Assembly (NCBI GenBank): GCA_037479115.1
Contig: JBBFLK010000004.1
Location: forward strand, 62,001 to 126,000
Length of the DNA stretch: 64,000 nt
Direction: 5' to 3'
Source: Anaerohalosphaeraceae bacterium
GTDB taxonomy: Bacteria > Planctomycetota > Phycisphaerae > Sedimentisphaerales > Anaerohalosphaeraceae
The translations under genes and the position numbers were made by a program. Below the pieces are notes generated by a model, which did not search any database, was not told the origin of the DNA, and saw nothing but the letters and a program-made list of their open reading frames with translations. Shown in pieces: positions 25,630 to 34,597 of the stretch. Position 1 is the first letter of the stretch. The number at the start of each line of letters is the position of its first letter.

Positions 25630-27107
25630 CGTGTCTGCTCCGGCAGGGGACTGACAGGGACATCGTATCGTTCAAGGATTTCCAGATGCCGTTGACGGGC
25701 CTTGACGGCATCGATCACCATTGGGGTCGGATTGCCCAGAAACTTCAAGACCCAAAAACCGTTTACATCCGTTGCAAGGGCCTTGTCCAAATCATCTAAC
25801 TCTTTTATCGGCAACCCGTTAACGGTTTCTACCGGCTGATGAACAAACCCGCCGACATACGTCGTCAGCTCATCCGGCAGGATGTCCGACAAAACTACAT
25901 ATTCCTTTCGTTTCGGGTCGTTATTCAGGTTTTGTACCTCATAGAAGAGGTAGCGAAGATAGAAGGGGATATCCGTAATCCAGTTTCGCCCCCACGATTC
26001 GAGATAATTGCGGTTCAGGGATACAAACGTCAGCCCGGCAAAGCACTTATATTTCGGCTGTACGTCAAACTGCCGACGAAACGTCAGTACGGGTTCGTTG
26101 TAATCGACCTTGATGTTGGCTTTGTGCTCTACTCCGTCGCGGTAGAAAACGACCTCGATGCTCTCGCCGATTTGTTTTTGTTCGACGGCCTCGGACATAT
26201 CGAGCATCAGGCCGTAAATGCGAATCATCCCATCGTTATCAATATCATAATCGCCGATTTTGGTCAGCACATCGTTTTTCTGCAGGATGCCGGAGGCGGT
26301 GCTGTTCAGGACGGTATCGAGAATCACGACGCCCTGGCGGTCTTCCGGGACTTTTAAGTACTGTTTCAGCCAAGGGTTATGAAGGCCTTCGAAGGTGAGG
26401 ATTCCTAAGGACCCAAAGCCGTCGTACCGGCCGTCTTCGATGTCCTTCAGGAAGTGTTCAATAACGGGCGTCGGGATCATAAATCCAATATTTTCCGCCA
26501 TTTGGAGGCCCTGAAAGGCCACGCCGACGACCTTGCCGTCCTGAAGGACCGGTCCGCCGGAGTTGCCGGGGTTGATGGCGGCGTCGGTCTGGATAAGCAG
26601 GTGCGAATCGGCCTGCGTATGACTGTAAATGCCTACCTCAATTCGAGATACGACGCCTTCGGTGATGGAGACCGTCCGGCCGCCCAGCGGAAACCCGCAG
26701 GTCTGCACGGTGGAATTGACCGCCGGCAGGGGGCCGAACTCCAGCGGAATCATATCGTCGTAAAACGTTGGGTCATAAACGGTTAAGACGGCCAAGTCGC
26801 AGTCGTGGCCGACAAACTCCACCCGGGCGGGGTAGCGTTTGGCGACATTCTGCTTTTGCACTTCGATGTAGCGGTAATTGCTGACGTTGTGCGCATTGGT
26901 CAGAATCCGTCGGCCGGCAATGACAAACCCCGAGCCGCTCCCGCGGGACATCGCGGTCTTTTTCCAGGGGTTGACATAATCGAAGTCCTGCTGGACAACA
27001 GTAATCTGGACGACGGACTTTTCATAAGTAGCTTGATTGGCAAAGACTTGTGTAAAGAAAATTGCGGTGAAAAACAAAATATGAAATCCGTTTCTGATAT
27101 TGTTCAT
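25626..27107 (-). CDS. Secreted HtrA/Deg-like serine protease with PDZ domains
   Basis: This 493-residue exported protein is a trypsin-fold (S1C) protease. The signal peptide covers residues 1-23. The triad is intact: His73 in LTNAHNVS, Asp104 in CDLAVL and Ser183 in NPGNSGGPV. A PDZ-like domain follows at about 235-340 and a second Deg9-like C-terminal domain at about 360-480. HtrA proteins degrade or refold damaged envelope proteins. GAGG eight bases ahead of the ATG gives the ribosome-binding site. It is the first gene of a two-gene operon with its inactive paralogue. Confidence 0.9.
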   Translation of the reverse strand: MNNIRNGFHILFFTAIFFTQVFANQATYEKSVVQITVVQQDFDYVNPWKKTAMSRGSGSGFVIAGRRILTNAHNVSNYRYIEVQKQNVAKRYPARVEFVGHDCDLAVLTVYDPTFYDDMIPLEFGPLPAVNSTVQTCGFPLGGRTVSITEGVVSRIEVGIYSHTQADSHLLIQTDAAINPGNSGGPVLQDGKVVGVAFQGLQMAENIGFMIPTPVIEHFLKDIEDGRYDGFGSLGILTFEGLHNPWLKQYLKVPEDRQGVVILDTVLNSTASGILQKNDVLTKIGDYDIDNDGMIRIYGLMLDMSEAVEQKQIGESIEVVFYRDGVEHKANIKVDYNEPVLTFRRQFDVQPKYKCFAGLTFVSLNRNYLESWGRNWITDIPFYLRYLFYEVQNLNNDPKRKEYVVLSDILPDELTTYVGGFVHQPVETVNGLPIKELDDLDKALATDVNGFWVLKFLGNPTPMVIDAVKARQRHLEILERYDVPVSPLPEQTR

Positions 27108-27461
27108 CTTTTGAGCCTCGAAATGTCTTTGTCTGTTTTGGGTCTATTGTACAGACGGCCCGCAGGCGTGAAAACAGATTTCCAAACGTTTTAAAATTTA
27201 CGCTGCCGAAAATTTATGATTTTGGTCAAAGACAAGAAATGTATACCTGATAGGCAAAAAATGTATATATGTTGCCAAAGGCGGATAAACGAGGAACGAA
27301 ATCCAAAAATAGGGAGACAGAAACGTAAGAAGGTTCCGGTTTTTCAGATTATAGAGAGGAATTGGCGAAAGACTGGGGTGAAAAAAATACGAGGTCAGCA
27401 ACATATCGCGAGAACTGTATACACCACGGACGGAGGGTTCGATTTACTATTTCATTTTATA
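27108..27461. other. Gene-free region upstream of the AbiF RNA
   Basis: About 350 AT-rich bases lie between the leftward protease and the rightward AbiF unit. I see a possible leftward -10 (TACAAT) within the first 60 bases. A rightward open frame running through the RNA gene has no ribosome-binding site or recognisable product. Nothing else is supported. Confidence 0.5.
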
Positions 27462-27490
27462 TTGAACAGGAATAAAAAAGACGATATAGT
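27462..27490 (+). promoter_or_regulatory. Candidate promoter of the AbiF-associated RNA
   Basis: TTGAAC (27462-27467) and TATAGT (27485-27490) are separated by exactly 17 nt. Transcription would begin near 27496, the first base of the predicted RNA fold. Confidence 0.65.
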
Positions 27491-27495
27491 TTATA

Positions 27496-27555
27496 GAGCA
27501 TACCCGCCGGGCCTCTGCTGAAAAGCATGCTCACTTCGGCGGGTTTTTCTTTTTT
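27496..27555 (+). ncRNA. Putative pseudoknotted antitoxin-like RNA upstream of abiF
   Basis: A roughly 60-nt RNA is predicted between a promoter and a T tract. GAGCA (27496-27500) can pair with TGCTC (27528-27532), and CCCGCCG (27503-27509) with CGGCGGG (27537-27543). The order a-b-a'-b' is an H-type pseudoknot. A small hairpin TGCT-GAAA-AGCA with a GNRA tetraloop (27516-27527) is nested inside, and the second long helix leads straight into TTTTTCTTTTTT. All pairings are perfect and can coexist. A structured RNA motif upstream of abiF-type genes is known; the match to that family is my inference from position and shape. Confidence 0.75.
27503..27555 (+). terminator. Intrinsic terminator shared with the AbiF RNA
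   Basis: The seven-base G/C helix CCCGCCG/CGGCGGG is followed by TTTTTCTTTTTT, ending 13 bases before the abiF start codon. It should limit readthrough into abiF, the arrangement seen in type III toxin-antitoxin loci. Confidence 0.7.
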
Positions 27556-27567
27556 CAGGGCTGCGGA

Positions 27568-28470
27568 ATGAAATACACAAAACCTCCACTGACTTTCGAG
27601 AAGCAGGCAGACCTCCTTTTAGAACGAGGAATGGAAGGAGACAGAAGGCAGATAATCGAACGTCTTTCTGTTGTGAATTATTACCGACTCAGCGGCTATT
27701 GGCATCCCTTTCGAGAAAGTGCTGACTGCGATGCCTTTAAACCCGGCACTTGTTTTGAAAACATCTGGAGGCGCTATACCTTTGACCGACGGCTCCGCTT
27801 GATTGTCATGGACGCCGTCGAACGGATCGAGGTTGCCGTACGTACACAACTTGCTTACCACCATTCTCATCTTGATGGAAATCCATTTTCCTTTGTCGAA
27901 AATCCTTCTCATCTGCCGGAACTGACATCGGAAGACCGTGCACGTTTCCTCGAAGACTTGAAACGAGATGCACAAAACAGCAAAGAGACCTTTGCCGAGC
28001 ATTTTCGAAAAAAATACGGAGACAGTCATTCCTATATGCCGGTCTGGATGAGCTGTGAAGTGATGACATTCGGCGGCATGCTTACTTTCTATCGGGGCTC
28101 TTCTGTTGAGATACAGAAAAAGATATCTTATTTCTTCAGTGTAACAGAAGAAGTGTTCAACTCCTGGCTGCTGACATTGAACGTGATTCGGAATATCTGT
28201 GCTCATCACGGACGGCTGTGGAATCGAGAGCTCGGGGTCAAACCCAAAATTCCTCGAAAAGACCCCCGCTGGCATCAGCCGGTCGAAGTAACCAATCATC
28301 GAATCTTTTCTGTCCTGTCAATCTGCAAGTTCTGCCTGGACAAAATTGCTCCGCAAAGTCAATGGCCGACACGTCTCAAACAGATGCTGAGCGACTATCC
28401 AGAAATTCCTCTGGGGAATATGGGGTTTCCGACAGAATGGCAAAACAGTCCTATTTGGAAAGAACCGTAA
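27568..28470 (+). CDS. abiF: AbiF/AbiD-type (Abi_2 family) HEPN abortive-infection protein
   Basis: This 300-residue protein matches the Abi_2 family: PPLTFEKQADLLLERGM and VVNYYRLSGYWHPF at the N-terminus, then FDRRLRLIVMDAVERIEVAVRTQL. The HEPN ribonuclease motif is RNICAHH (R-x4-H) within VIRNICAHHGRLWNR near residue 210. Family members cause growth arrest or abortive infection on phage attack, and relatives are considered kin of the Cas13 HEPN nucleases. AGGG ahead of the ATG gives a ribosome-binding site. A promoter, predicted pseudoknot RNA and terminator stand immediately upstream, so the RNA may act as its antitoxin. The region is more AT-rich than its neighbours. RNA cleavage is inferred. 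Confidence 0.92.
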   Translation: MKYTKPPLTFEKQADLLLERGMEGDRRQIIERLSVVNYYRLSGYWHPFRESADCDAFKPGTCFENIWRRYTFDRRLRLIVMDAVERIEVAVRTQLAYHHSHLDGNPFSFVENPSHLPELTSEDRARFLEDLKRDAQNSKETFAEHFRKKYGDSHSYMPVWMSCEVMTFGGMLTFYRGSSVEIQKKISYFFSVTEEVFNSWLLTLNVIRNICAHHGRLWNRELGVKPKIPRKDPRWHQPVEVTNHRIFSVLSICKFCLDKIAPQSQWPTRLKQMLSDYPEIPLGNMGFPTEWQNSPIWKEP

Positions 28471-28559
28471 AAAACTTCCGAGCCGCGGATTTTCAGGAAC
28501 AACCAGGTTTTTTTTCCACAAAAAAAGAGAGCAAGAATTAAGCAAGAAGGAAACCGGCG

Positions 28560-29114
28560 ATGCCGCCCAAGTATGTCAAGACGATTCGGCAGGAATTGTA
28601 TTACGAGTACGCCAAGCTGATTTGCCGCAGCGTGTACGGCCGTGTCGAGCCCCATCGCGGATTCGTCACCGACCGCTACAAAAAACTGCAGGACGGACGG
28701 ATCACCATCTCCGGCACAATCCGGGAATGGCAGCGGGAACAGGAGCTTCCGCGGCAGTGCGTCTTCTGCAGCTCCGCCGAGAACCTGCAAACGGACCATC
28801 TCATTCCGCGCAGCCGCGGCGGGGCGGATTCGGCGGACAATCTCGTCCCGGCCTGTGCAGCCTGCAACGCCTCGCGCGGCGAGCAGGGCGTTTTTGCCTG
28901 GCTGGGTCTGAAAGAAAAAGACCGCCTGCATCGGCTGGTCGCCGGCAAATCCCTCAAGGAACTGTTCGACCTGCACGAACGCTGCGGCACGCTGGATGTG
29001 GACACCGACACCCTCCCCAGCCGCCTGTGCCCCGTCTGCAAGAATCCGCCCGTGTGCCGCCGCTGGAACAAAACCGGACAGCTGACGTGCTTTTGCCTGG
29101 AAGCGGTCTTCTGA
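28560..29114 (+). CDS. HNH endonuclease
   Basis: This 184-residue protein carries a beta-beta-alpha-metal HNH fold: CVFC (zinc pair), TDHLIPRSRGG, the conserved Asn in ADNLVPAC, and CNASRG (second zinc pair CAAC). A further CPVC...C pair near the C-terminus may bind another zinc. Similar proteins occur as stand-alone genes in many genomes and may be housekeeping or repair-related. It follows abiF by 89 bp on the same strand with AAGGAAA ahead of the ATG, so co-transcription and a role in defence are possible but not shown. Confidence 0.85.
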   Translation: MPPKYVKTIRQELYYEYAKLICRSVYGRVEPHRGFVTDRYKKLQDGRITISGTIREWQREQELPRQCVFCSSAENLQTDHLIPRSRGGADSADNLVPACAACNASRGEQGVFAWLGLKEKDRLHRLVAGKSLKELFDLHERCGTLDVDTDTLPSRLCPVCKNPPVCRRWNKTGQLTCFCLEAVF

Positions 29115-29193
29115 CCGTCCCGTTCGGCTGTCCAAACAAGACCGTGCAAGCCCGCAAAGGTCTGCTCCGGACGCCCAAAAGCAAGCAGGGCCC

Positions 29194-32100
29194 TCAAAAG
29201 GCGATGTGCCCCAGCCACTCGGCGGCCAAAACAGACAGGTCCTCCAGGTTGACCCGCCCGTCGCAGGTCAGGTCGCATTCGCTCGTTTCCTCCAGCCAGA
29301 CGTCGGCCAGAGCCGTCAAGTCATCCAGATTGACCGCATGGCTGCCTGTCAGGTCGGCGGCCAGGGCATGCTCCCGATACAGCCGGAGAATCTGCTCCTC
29401 CGACAAGGCCCGGTCATAAAGGCGGATTTCATCGAGCTGACCTGCAAAAGGAGCCGTCATCACCCCCGCATTGCTGAAGGCACCGAGAAAGACGTCCTGC
29501 GAAGCGGACGTATGGATGCTCACCGAGGCGCTGGGCTGGGCGGCCTGCGGGACGCCGTCCACATAAAACCGGATGTCGCCGAGGTCGGCGCTGCCGTCAT
29601 GGAGCAGCACCGCGGCCAGATGGTGCCAGCGGCCGTCGTTGAGGGCTGCGGACGGGCGGGTATATCCGCCCCAGACGCCGACAGCCGGCACCCCGTCGGC
29701 ATCCAGCCGGAGAATCCATTTCTGGCCGGTCGATTCGCCGCCCCAGGACAGAAGGCAGAGCTGCCGGCCGGCGGCCTCCGTCTTGAACCAGACCGTACAG
29801 GTGCGGCTGGCCGGACCGAGAACGCCTTTGAAGCCGGAGACCTGCAAATAATCATCCAAACCGTCCAGAAGCAGTCCGCCGCAATGTTTTCCCCGCGTCC
29901 AGGCGGACGAATCCATATTGAACATCCGAGCCGTGCGTCCGCTGCCGGAGGCATCTGCGGCCTCGGTCCCGGAGGTTTCATTCAACCGCCAGTACGCAGC
30001 GGGGCTGTCCATGTCGGTCTGTTCAGACAGACAGCGGCCGGTGAGGGTGTGGGCGTAAAGTCGGGCCACTTCGTCATTGCTTAAGGGCCGATTCCAAAGA
30101 GCAAAGTCATCCAGCCGGCCCTTGAAATAGGCATCGGCGGCCCAGTTGCTTCGGCCGATATAGTTGCTGGTGCGGGTTACAACGGGCGGTATGGCGGTCT
30201 GGCCGGAGGCGATTTCCACGCCGTTTTTGAATAGTTTGACAAAACCGGAGGCATCCAGCGTCGCCGTGAACATCTGCCACTGATTCAGTGCGATAGCACC
30301 CGCAGCGGTCACTTTGCCGCCGGAGACGGAGCCGTTGTAGGCCTCAAAGGAGAGGGTGTTCGAGGTGCCGTCGCGGGCAAAGACGATGTTGTTGTTGGCC
30401 GGACCGTTGCCGATGTCCAGAAAACGCGCCCAGAAGCCTGCTTCGGTCGGATACGCCCAGAACGAAACGGTCAGCCCGCCGGTCAAATCGGAAAATCCGT
30501 TCGGCAGGCGGACATGGTCATTGACCCCGTCAAAAGAAAGCGATTGAGCGGCCATGCCGGAGGAATCGACAACCGGACCATTGACCAGAACGGCGTGGGC
30601 CTGAGCGGGTGAGGCATCCAGCAGGGCAGTGCCGCTGACGGAGGCGGCATCCATTTTGTAATGGGCCAGAAGGCCCTGTACGGGCAGGGGAGCTGTGCGG
30701 AAAAACCACACCTTCCCGGGCGAAACCGTTTGGTCGTTATTGATTTGGTCCACCCGCCAGAAATAAAAGGTGTCGGGCAGCAGCTGCGGCGTAAAAGAAG
30801 GATGGGTTCGACGGGCTTTGTATTCCGGCGAATCCGGACCGGCGGACTGTACAGCCGCCGCGTCGGTCCCGATGTAAATATCATGAGCAGCCGCCAGCGA
30901 ACCGGGCGTCCACTGAAGCGTCAAGAAGTCGTTCAGGCCGTCGGACTGGTCGGGCGGAAAGGGGTTTTCGGCCTGACCGGCGGTCTGACAGAGAATCTGA
31001 ACCTGCTGGGCCGTCAGGGGATAATTATAAACCCGCACCTCATCCAAAAAGCCCTCATAATAGGCGTCGGCCGCCCAGTTGCTCCGGCCGATGTAGGTGT
31101 TCACCCGCGTGATATTGGAAGGCAGGGCGGTTTTGCCGGAGGCGATGGGGGTTCCGTTTTTGTACAGAACCACATTGCCGGCGGCGTCGAGCGTCGCCGT
31201 AAACATCTGCCACTGGTTCAGAGCAATCGCACCGGCGGCGATGACCTGACCGCCGGAGGCGGTGTAGTCATAGCACTCAAAAAACAGGTCATTCGTGGAG
31301 CCGCGGCGGCCGAAGACGATGTTGCAATTGTACTCGCCGTTGCCGAAATCGAGAAAGCGGGCCCAGTTTTTGACGGCCGTCGGATACGCCCAGACCGAAA
31401 CGGTCATCCCCGCCCGAAAGTTGGCAAAGCCGTCGGGCAGATCGATATAGTCATCCACCCCGTCAAACCGCAAAGCCCTGTTCACAGGCCCTTGTGAACC
31501 GTTTGCTTCAAACGACAAGCCCCCCAGAAGGGTGCCGTGATTCTGAAAACCGCTGCTGTCGGCGGCGGCGGTGCCGGCGGTTTCGTCGAGCTGCCAGCGG
31601 CCGATAAGCCGTTTGGCAAACCAGGTATGCGGTGTAGATGCCCCCGGAGCGGAAGCCATCTTCCAGAAGGCGCGGGCGGCCGAGGCGCTGTCAATCAGGT
31701 CGGAAGAACAAACGCGGCTGGTATCGTTCCAGACGGCCGGATACAGCCCTTTAGACGGGTCGATGCAGTTGACGTAGAGGTATTCCAGATACGAGCCGAC
31801 CAGATTGAGCCAGCGGGGATCGCCGTCTATTTCATATAGTTCGACGTAGGCGTTGGTCATATCGTGCCCGCCCCATTTGCCATGCTGGGTGAGGGCGAGG
31901 GTCTTGCGATTGATAAAGACGTGCTCCATCGCCGCCGCCATCCGCTGGGCTTCCTTCAGATAGGCGGCCTGGCCGGTGATTTGATAAAGCCGCACGGCAC
32001 ACTGGGTCATGACGGCGGTCTGATACCCCAAAGGCCCCTGATTGGTTTCGTGAAAGATGCCGGTGGGGTATCGCAGGTCGGAAGCCATAATCCAGTTGTA

Positions 32101-32736
32101 CAGCCGCAGGGCATTGATTTTATAGGACTCGGTGCCGGTTCGCTGATAGAGCAGCAGATTGGCCAGAATCGTCGGGGCGGTCGAGCAGACGCTGGCGCCG
32201 CCGGTGTCGGATTCGTGCCAGCGGATGCCGCCGTTGGGGGTGTTCGAGGGGCCGTTTTCACCGGTCATGCAGAAGGCGACGGTCTGCTGGGCCCAGGTGA
32301 GGTATTTGGAATCGCCGGTCAGGTCGTACAGTTCAATCAGACACAGGGCAAGCCAGGCATTGTCATCATAGTATCGGTCGCCGCAGCCGCCGTAGGAGGC
32401 ATTAAAGCCGCTGGTGCCGTTGTAGGTGCACCAGTAGCGAAGGCGCAGGGTGTCGGCCAGATTGCGGGCCCGCGTCAGGTAGGAAGAATCCAGACGGGCG
32501 GCCGCATTCAAAGCCCCAAAAATGACTCCCTGCCCCCAGGCATAATCCGGCCAGGTCTGATTCAGGACACTGTTGTAAAGCCCGTCAGAGCGTCCGAAGC
32601 GGTTTTGAATCTGAGTGAGGACCTCCCGACCCCACTGCTGAAAGGACGCAGATGTCAGGACATCCGCATACCCAACAGAAACAGCCGTACAGAACAGCAG
32701 ACAATAAACCGGAAACCGAATGCTTTTGCTTTTCAT
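29194..32736 (-). CDS. Secreted GH76 alpha-1,6-mannanase-like enzyme with three LamG domains and dockerin-like motifs
   Basis: This 1180-residue exported protein starts with a signal peptide (1-24) and a GH76 (alpha/alpha)6 barrel to about residue 385. GH76 enzymes cut alpha-1,6-mannan, such as fungal cell-wall mannan. The catalytic Asp pair is at 124-125 in YYDDNAW. LamG-like lectin domain 1 (LIGRWQLDETAGTAAADSSG), an FN3-like linker (about 615-700), LamG 2, LamG 3 and paired dockerin-like motifs (DLTGSHAVNLDDLTALADVWL, then DLTCDGRVNLEDLSVLAAEWL, each shown as key residues) follow. LamG 1 and 2 are near-duplicates. The frame opens at 32781, but the ATG at 32736 follows AGAGGTG. A promoter lies about 200 nt upstream. 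Confidence 0.9.
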   Translation of the reverse strand: MKSKSIRFPVYCLLFCTAVSVGYADVLTSASFQQWGREVLTQIQNRFGRSDGLYNSVLNQTWPDYAWGQGVIFGALNAAARLDSSYLTRARNLADTLRLRYWCTYNGTSGFNASYGGCGDRYYDDNAWLALCLIELYDLTGDSKYLTWAQQTVAFCMTGENGPSNTPNGGIRWHESDTGGASVCSTAPTILANLLLYQRTGTESYKINALRLYNWIMASDLRYPTGIFHETNQGPLGYQTAVMTQCAVRLYQITGQAAYLKEAQRMAAAMEHVFINRKTLALTQHGKWGGHDMTNAYVELYEIDGDPRWLNLVGSYLEYLYVNCIDPSKGLYPAVWNDTSRVCSSDLIDSASAARAFWKMASAPGASTPHTWFAKRLIGRWQLDETAGTAAADSSGFQNHGTLLGGLSFEANGSQGPVNRALRFDGVDDYIDLPDGFANFRAGMTVSVWAYPTAVKNWARFLDFGNGEYNCNIVFGRRGSTNDLFFECYDYTASGGQVIAAGAIALNQWQMFTATLDAAGNVVLYKNGTPIASGKTALPSNITRVNTYIGRSNWAADAYYEGFLDEVRVYNYPLTAQQVQILCQTAGQAENPFPPDQSDGLNDFLTLQWTPGSLAAAHDIYIGTDAAAVQSAGPDSPEYKARRTHPSFTPQLLPDTFYFWRVDQINNDQTVSPGKVWFFRTAPLPVQGLLAHYKMDAASVSGTALLDASPAQAHAVLVNGPVVDSSGMAAQSLSFDGVNDHVRLPNGFSDLTGGLTVSFWAYPTEAGFWARFLDIGNGPANNNIVFARDGTSNTLSFEAYNGSVSGGKVTAAGAIALNQWQMFTATLDASGFVKLFKNGVEIASGQTAIPPVVTRTSNYIGRSNWAADAYFKGRLDDFALWNRPLSNDEVARLYAHTLTGRCLSEQTDMDSPAAYWRLNETSGTEAADASGSGRTARMFNMDSSAWTRGKHCGGLLLDGLDDYLQVSGFKGVLGPASRTCTVWFKTEAAGRQLCLLSWGGESTGQKWILRLDADGVPAVGVWGGYTRPSAALNDGRWHHLAAVLLHDGSADLGDIRFYVDGVPQAAQPSASVSIHTSASQDVFLGAFSNAGVMTAPFAGQLDEIRLYDRALSEEQILRLYREHALAADLTGSHAVNLDDLTALADVWLEETSECDLTCDGRVNLEDLSVLAAEWLGHIAF

Positions 32737-33134
32737 AACACCTCTGCCAAAAGTCGATTCACACAATCCTCGAGGACACATCCAGAAACGTCAGAGGGCA
32801 AAAGCAAACGACCTTCTGCCCCGGCAGAGGCGGATATTCCAGTCGGCGAATGAAATGTAAAACAGGCAGTCGTCGAATTGGGCAAACAAATCCCCCTCGG
32901 TATAGGGCCATCCGCAACCGGACTGCTTGCCTGAATTGTATAAGAAACCTGTTTTAGAGGTCAAGAAAATTCTGTTTCTCCGCTGGGATGGCCATGGAAC
33001 ATCGTATCCTTTCTAAAGAGACGCGGCTGCAGGACGGACAGGCCACAACCCTGTCGGCCCCGAATAACCGGATGGCCCCAAAAAGAACATCTCCGGACAG
33101 AGCTCTGCTCGGCTGCGGCTTCCCGAAATCTGTT
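32737..33134. other. Long GH76 leader and gene-free region
   Basis: About 400 bp with no gene. The first 200 bases would be the 5' untranslated leader of the GH76 transcript if the promoter at 32935-32964 is used. I recognise no riboswitch family in it. Confidence 0.45.
32935..32964 (-). promoter_or_regulatory. Candidate promoter of the GH76 gene
   Basis: On the reverse strand TTGACC (32964-32959) and TACAAT (32940-32935) are 18 nt apart; a TATACA alternative overlaps at 16 nt. Confidence 0.55.
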
Positions 33135-33168
33135 AAAAAAACAGCCGCGGGGGCACACCCCCCGCGGC
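33135..33168 (-). terminator. Strong intrinsic terminator of the choice-of-anchor protein gene
   Basis: A perfect 10-bp G/C stem (GCCGCGGGGG at 33144-33153 with CCCCCGCGGC at 33159-33168) and a 5-nt loop lead on the reverse strand into TGTTTTTTT. It ends the leftward transcript about 50 bp after the stop codon. Confidence 0.9.
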
Positions 33169-33214
33169 CTATTGTGAACCTGCACACGGGAAGTACACGA
33201 AGGAATAGCGGCGA

Positions 33215-34395
33215 TTACTGTTTCTTTAAGGCCTCCATCAGCTGCTGGAGCCGAATCTGCAGTTCCGCCACGGCAGGCCCGCTGACAAAGTCCCCGGGCC
33301 GGCACTGCCCGTCCGATTTGAACACGGCCGCTCGCAGCAGGGCCGCCGCCGTGCCGTAGTTCTTCTGTTCAAGCGTGAACTGGACGGTCACCAGCAGATT
33401 CCGAAACGCTGCAAGACGATGCACGCCCGATTTGCCGGGACCCGTCCCGACCAGCGTACCGGCGCGGACCGACTCATCAAAGAAGGCCAGCAGCGCCTGA
33501 ATCTGCTGCGCACAGGTCAGAGGCATGAATCCTTCGCCGGTCAGGGCGACTTCAACATCAGCCGCCTGGGGGTCATTGCTCTGCAGCACCAGCGTCGCCG
33601 AAGCCGTCCCTTCCGCCGCAGGAGCGAACAGCACACCCAAAACGGTGCTCTCGCCCGCCTGAAGGGTTACGGACGCCTGACGCAGCCCCGTCGTATAGAA
33701 CTGGAAGGTGTCCTCCTGTTCCAGATACACGGCGGCAATCGTCAGGGGTGCATCGCCGACATTGGATACTATCAGGAACTGCTCTGCAAATGTGCCGAGC
33801 CGGACCTTGCCGAAATCCACGGCCGACAGCGAAACCTCTATGGCGGGAACGGGCTGGGGTTCCTCAGGCTCTTCGGGCTCCTCGGGCTCTTCAGGTGTCT
33901 GGTCCACCCAGGCCAGATGCAGCGTCAGCCGATAATTGCCCTCAGCGAAACAGTCCACCCGAATGGCAAAGGGCGTCCCGTCTCTATAGAGGCCTGAAAT
34001 CACCTGATTGGTCAGAAACACTTCAGAGGTTCCGGCCGCCACAGGAACCCCATCGACGGCAAAGGCCGTTCCGTACAGGGTTACATAGGGGTCGGGCAGA
34101 CCGTTGTAGGCCGTGGTAATCAGCAGCATGCTGTCAATTCTGCCGCCGTAAATATTCACGACTGCCCCGCTGGCCGCATAGACATCGCCAAGGTAGTAAG
34201 AGTTTTTGATGTGGGCCCCGGGGAGAAGATTGACGGTTGCATCCTCAATCCACACATAACCGAGGATTTCCCCGGTGATATCCACGGTTACGCCGCCTGT
34301 GTACACCTCATCCGCCCGGCAGAGGGAAACGGATGAGAGCATCACGGCCAACAGAGCACCTGCAGGCCTGTCCAAAGTGTTCGATAGGTTTTCAT
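33215..34395 (-). CDS. Secreted choice-of-anchor-D-type protein with a frame break in its signal peptide
   Basis: The protein (about 393 residues) has an N-terminal domain of repeated Gly-rich strands (residues 30-160), a linker of four Glu-Glu-Pro repeats, an ASH/choice-of-anchor D immunoglobulin-like domain (VDFGKVRLGTFAEQFLIVSNVGDAPL) and a C-terminal helical domain. The best start by signals is the ATG at 34395, five bases after GGAGGT, giving MKTYRTLWTGLQ; that frame stops after 17 codons. The hydrophobic LLAVMLSSVSLCRA and the rest continue in the other frame, which is open from a TTG at 34408. A one-base indel in the signal peptide region explains both. Function is unknown; surface or periplasmic location is likely. 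Confidence 0.75.
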
Positions 34396-34597
34396 TTTCT
34401 ACCTCCAAAATAGATAGTGCTCACCAACAAGAATCAACTCTCTGTAAAATATACCCCCAAACCGAGCAGACGCAAAATAGCTGTTTATGGTTCCGAAAAG
34501 CGAGTTATTATCGGACGATACCGATAAAAAACCCTCTTTTTGTGCGCTGAAACCGATGTGAACGGATTGCCGGGAGGCAATTTTTTAAAAAACAAAA

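Noticed and set aside
27430-27460. T-loop-like GGGTTCGATT suggesting a tRNA
   Set aside because: No acceptor stem, anticodon arm or D arm can be folded around it.
27216-27521. 101-residue rightward frame upstream of abiF
   Set aside because: It overlaps the promoter and predicted RNA, has an unlikely composition and lacks a ribosome-binding site.
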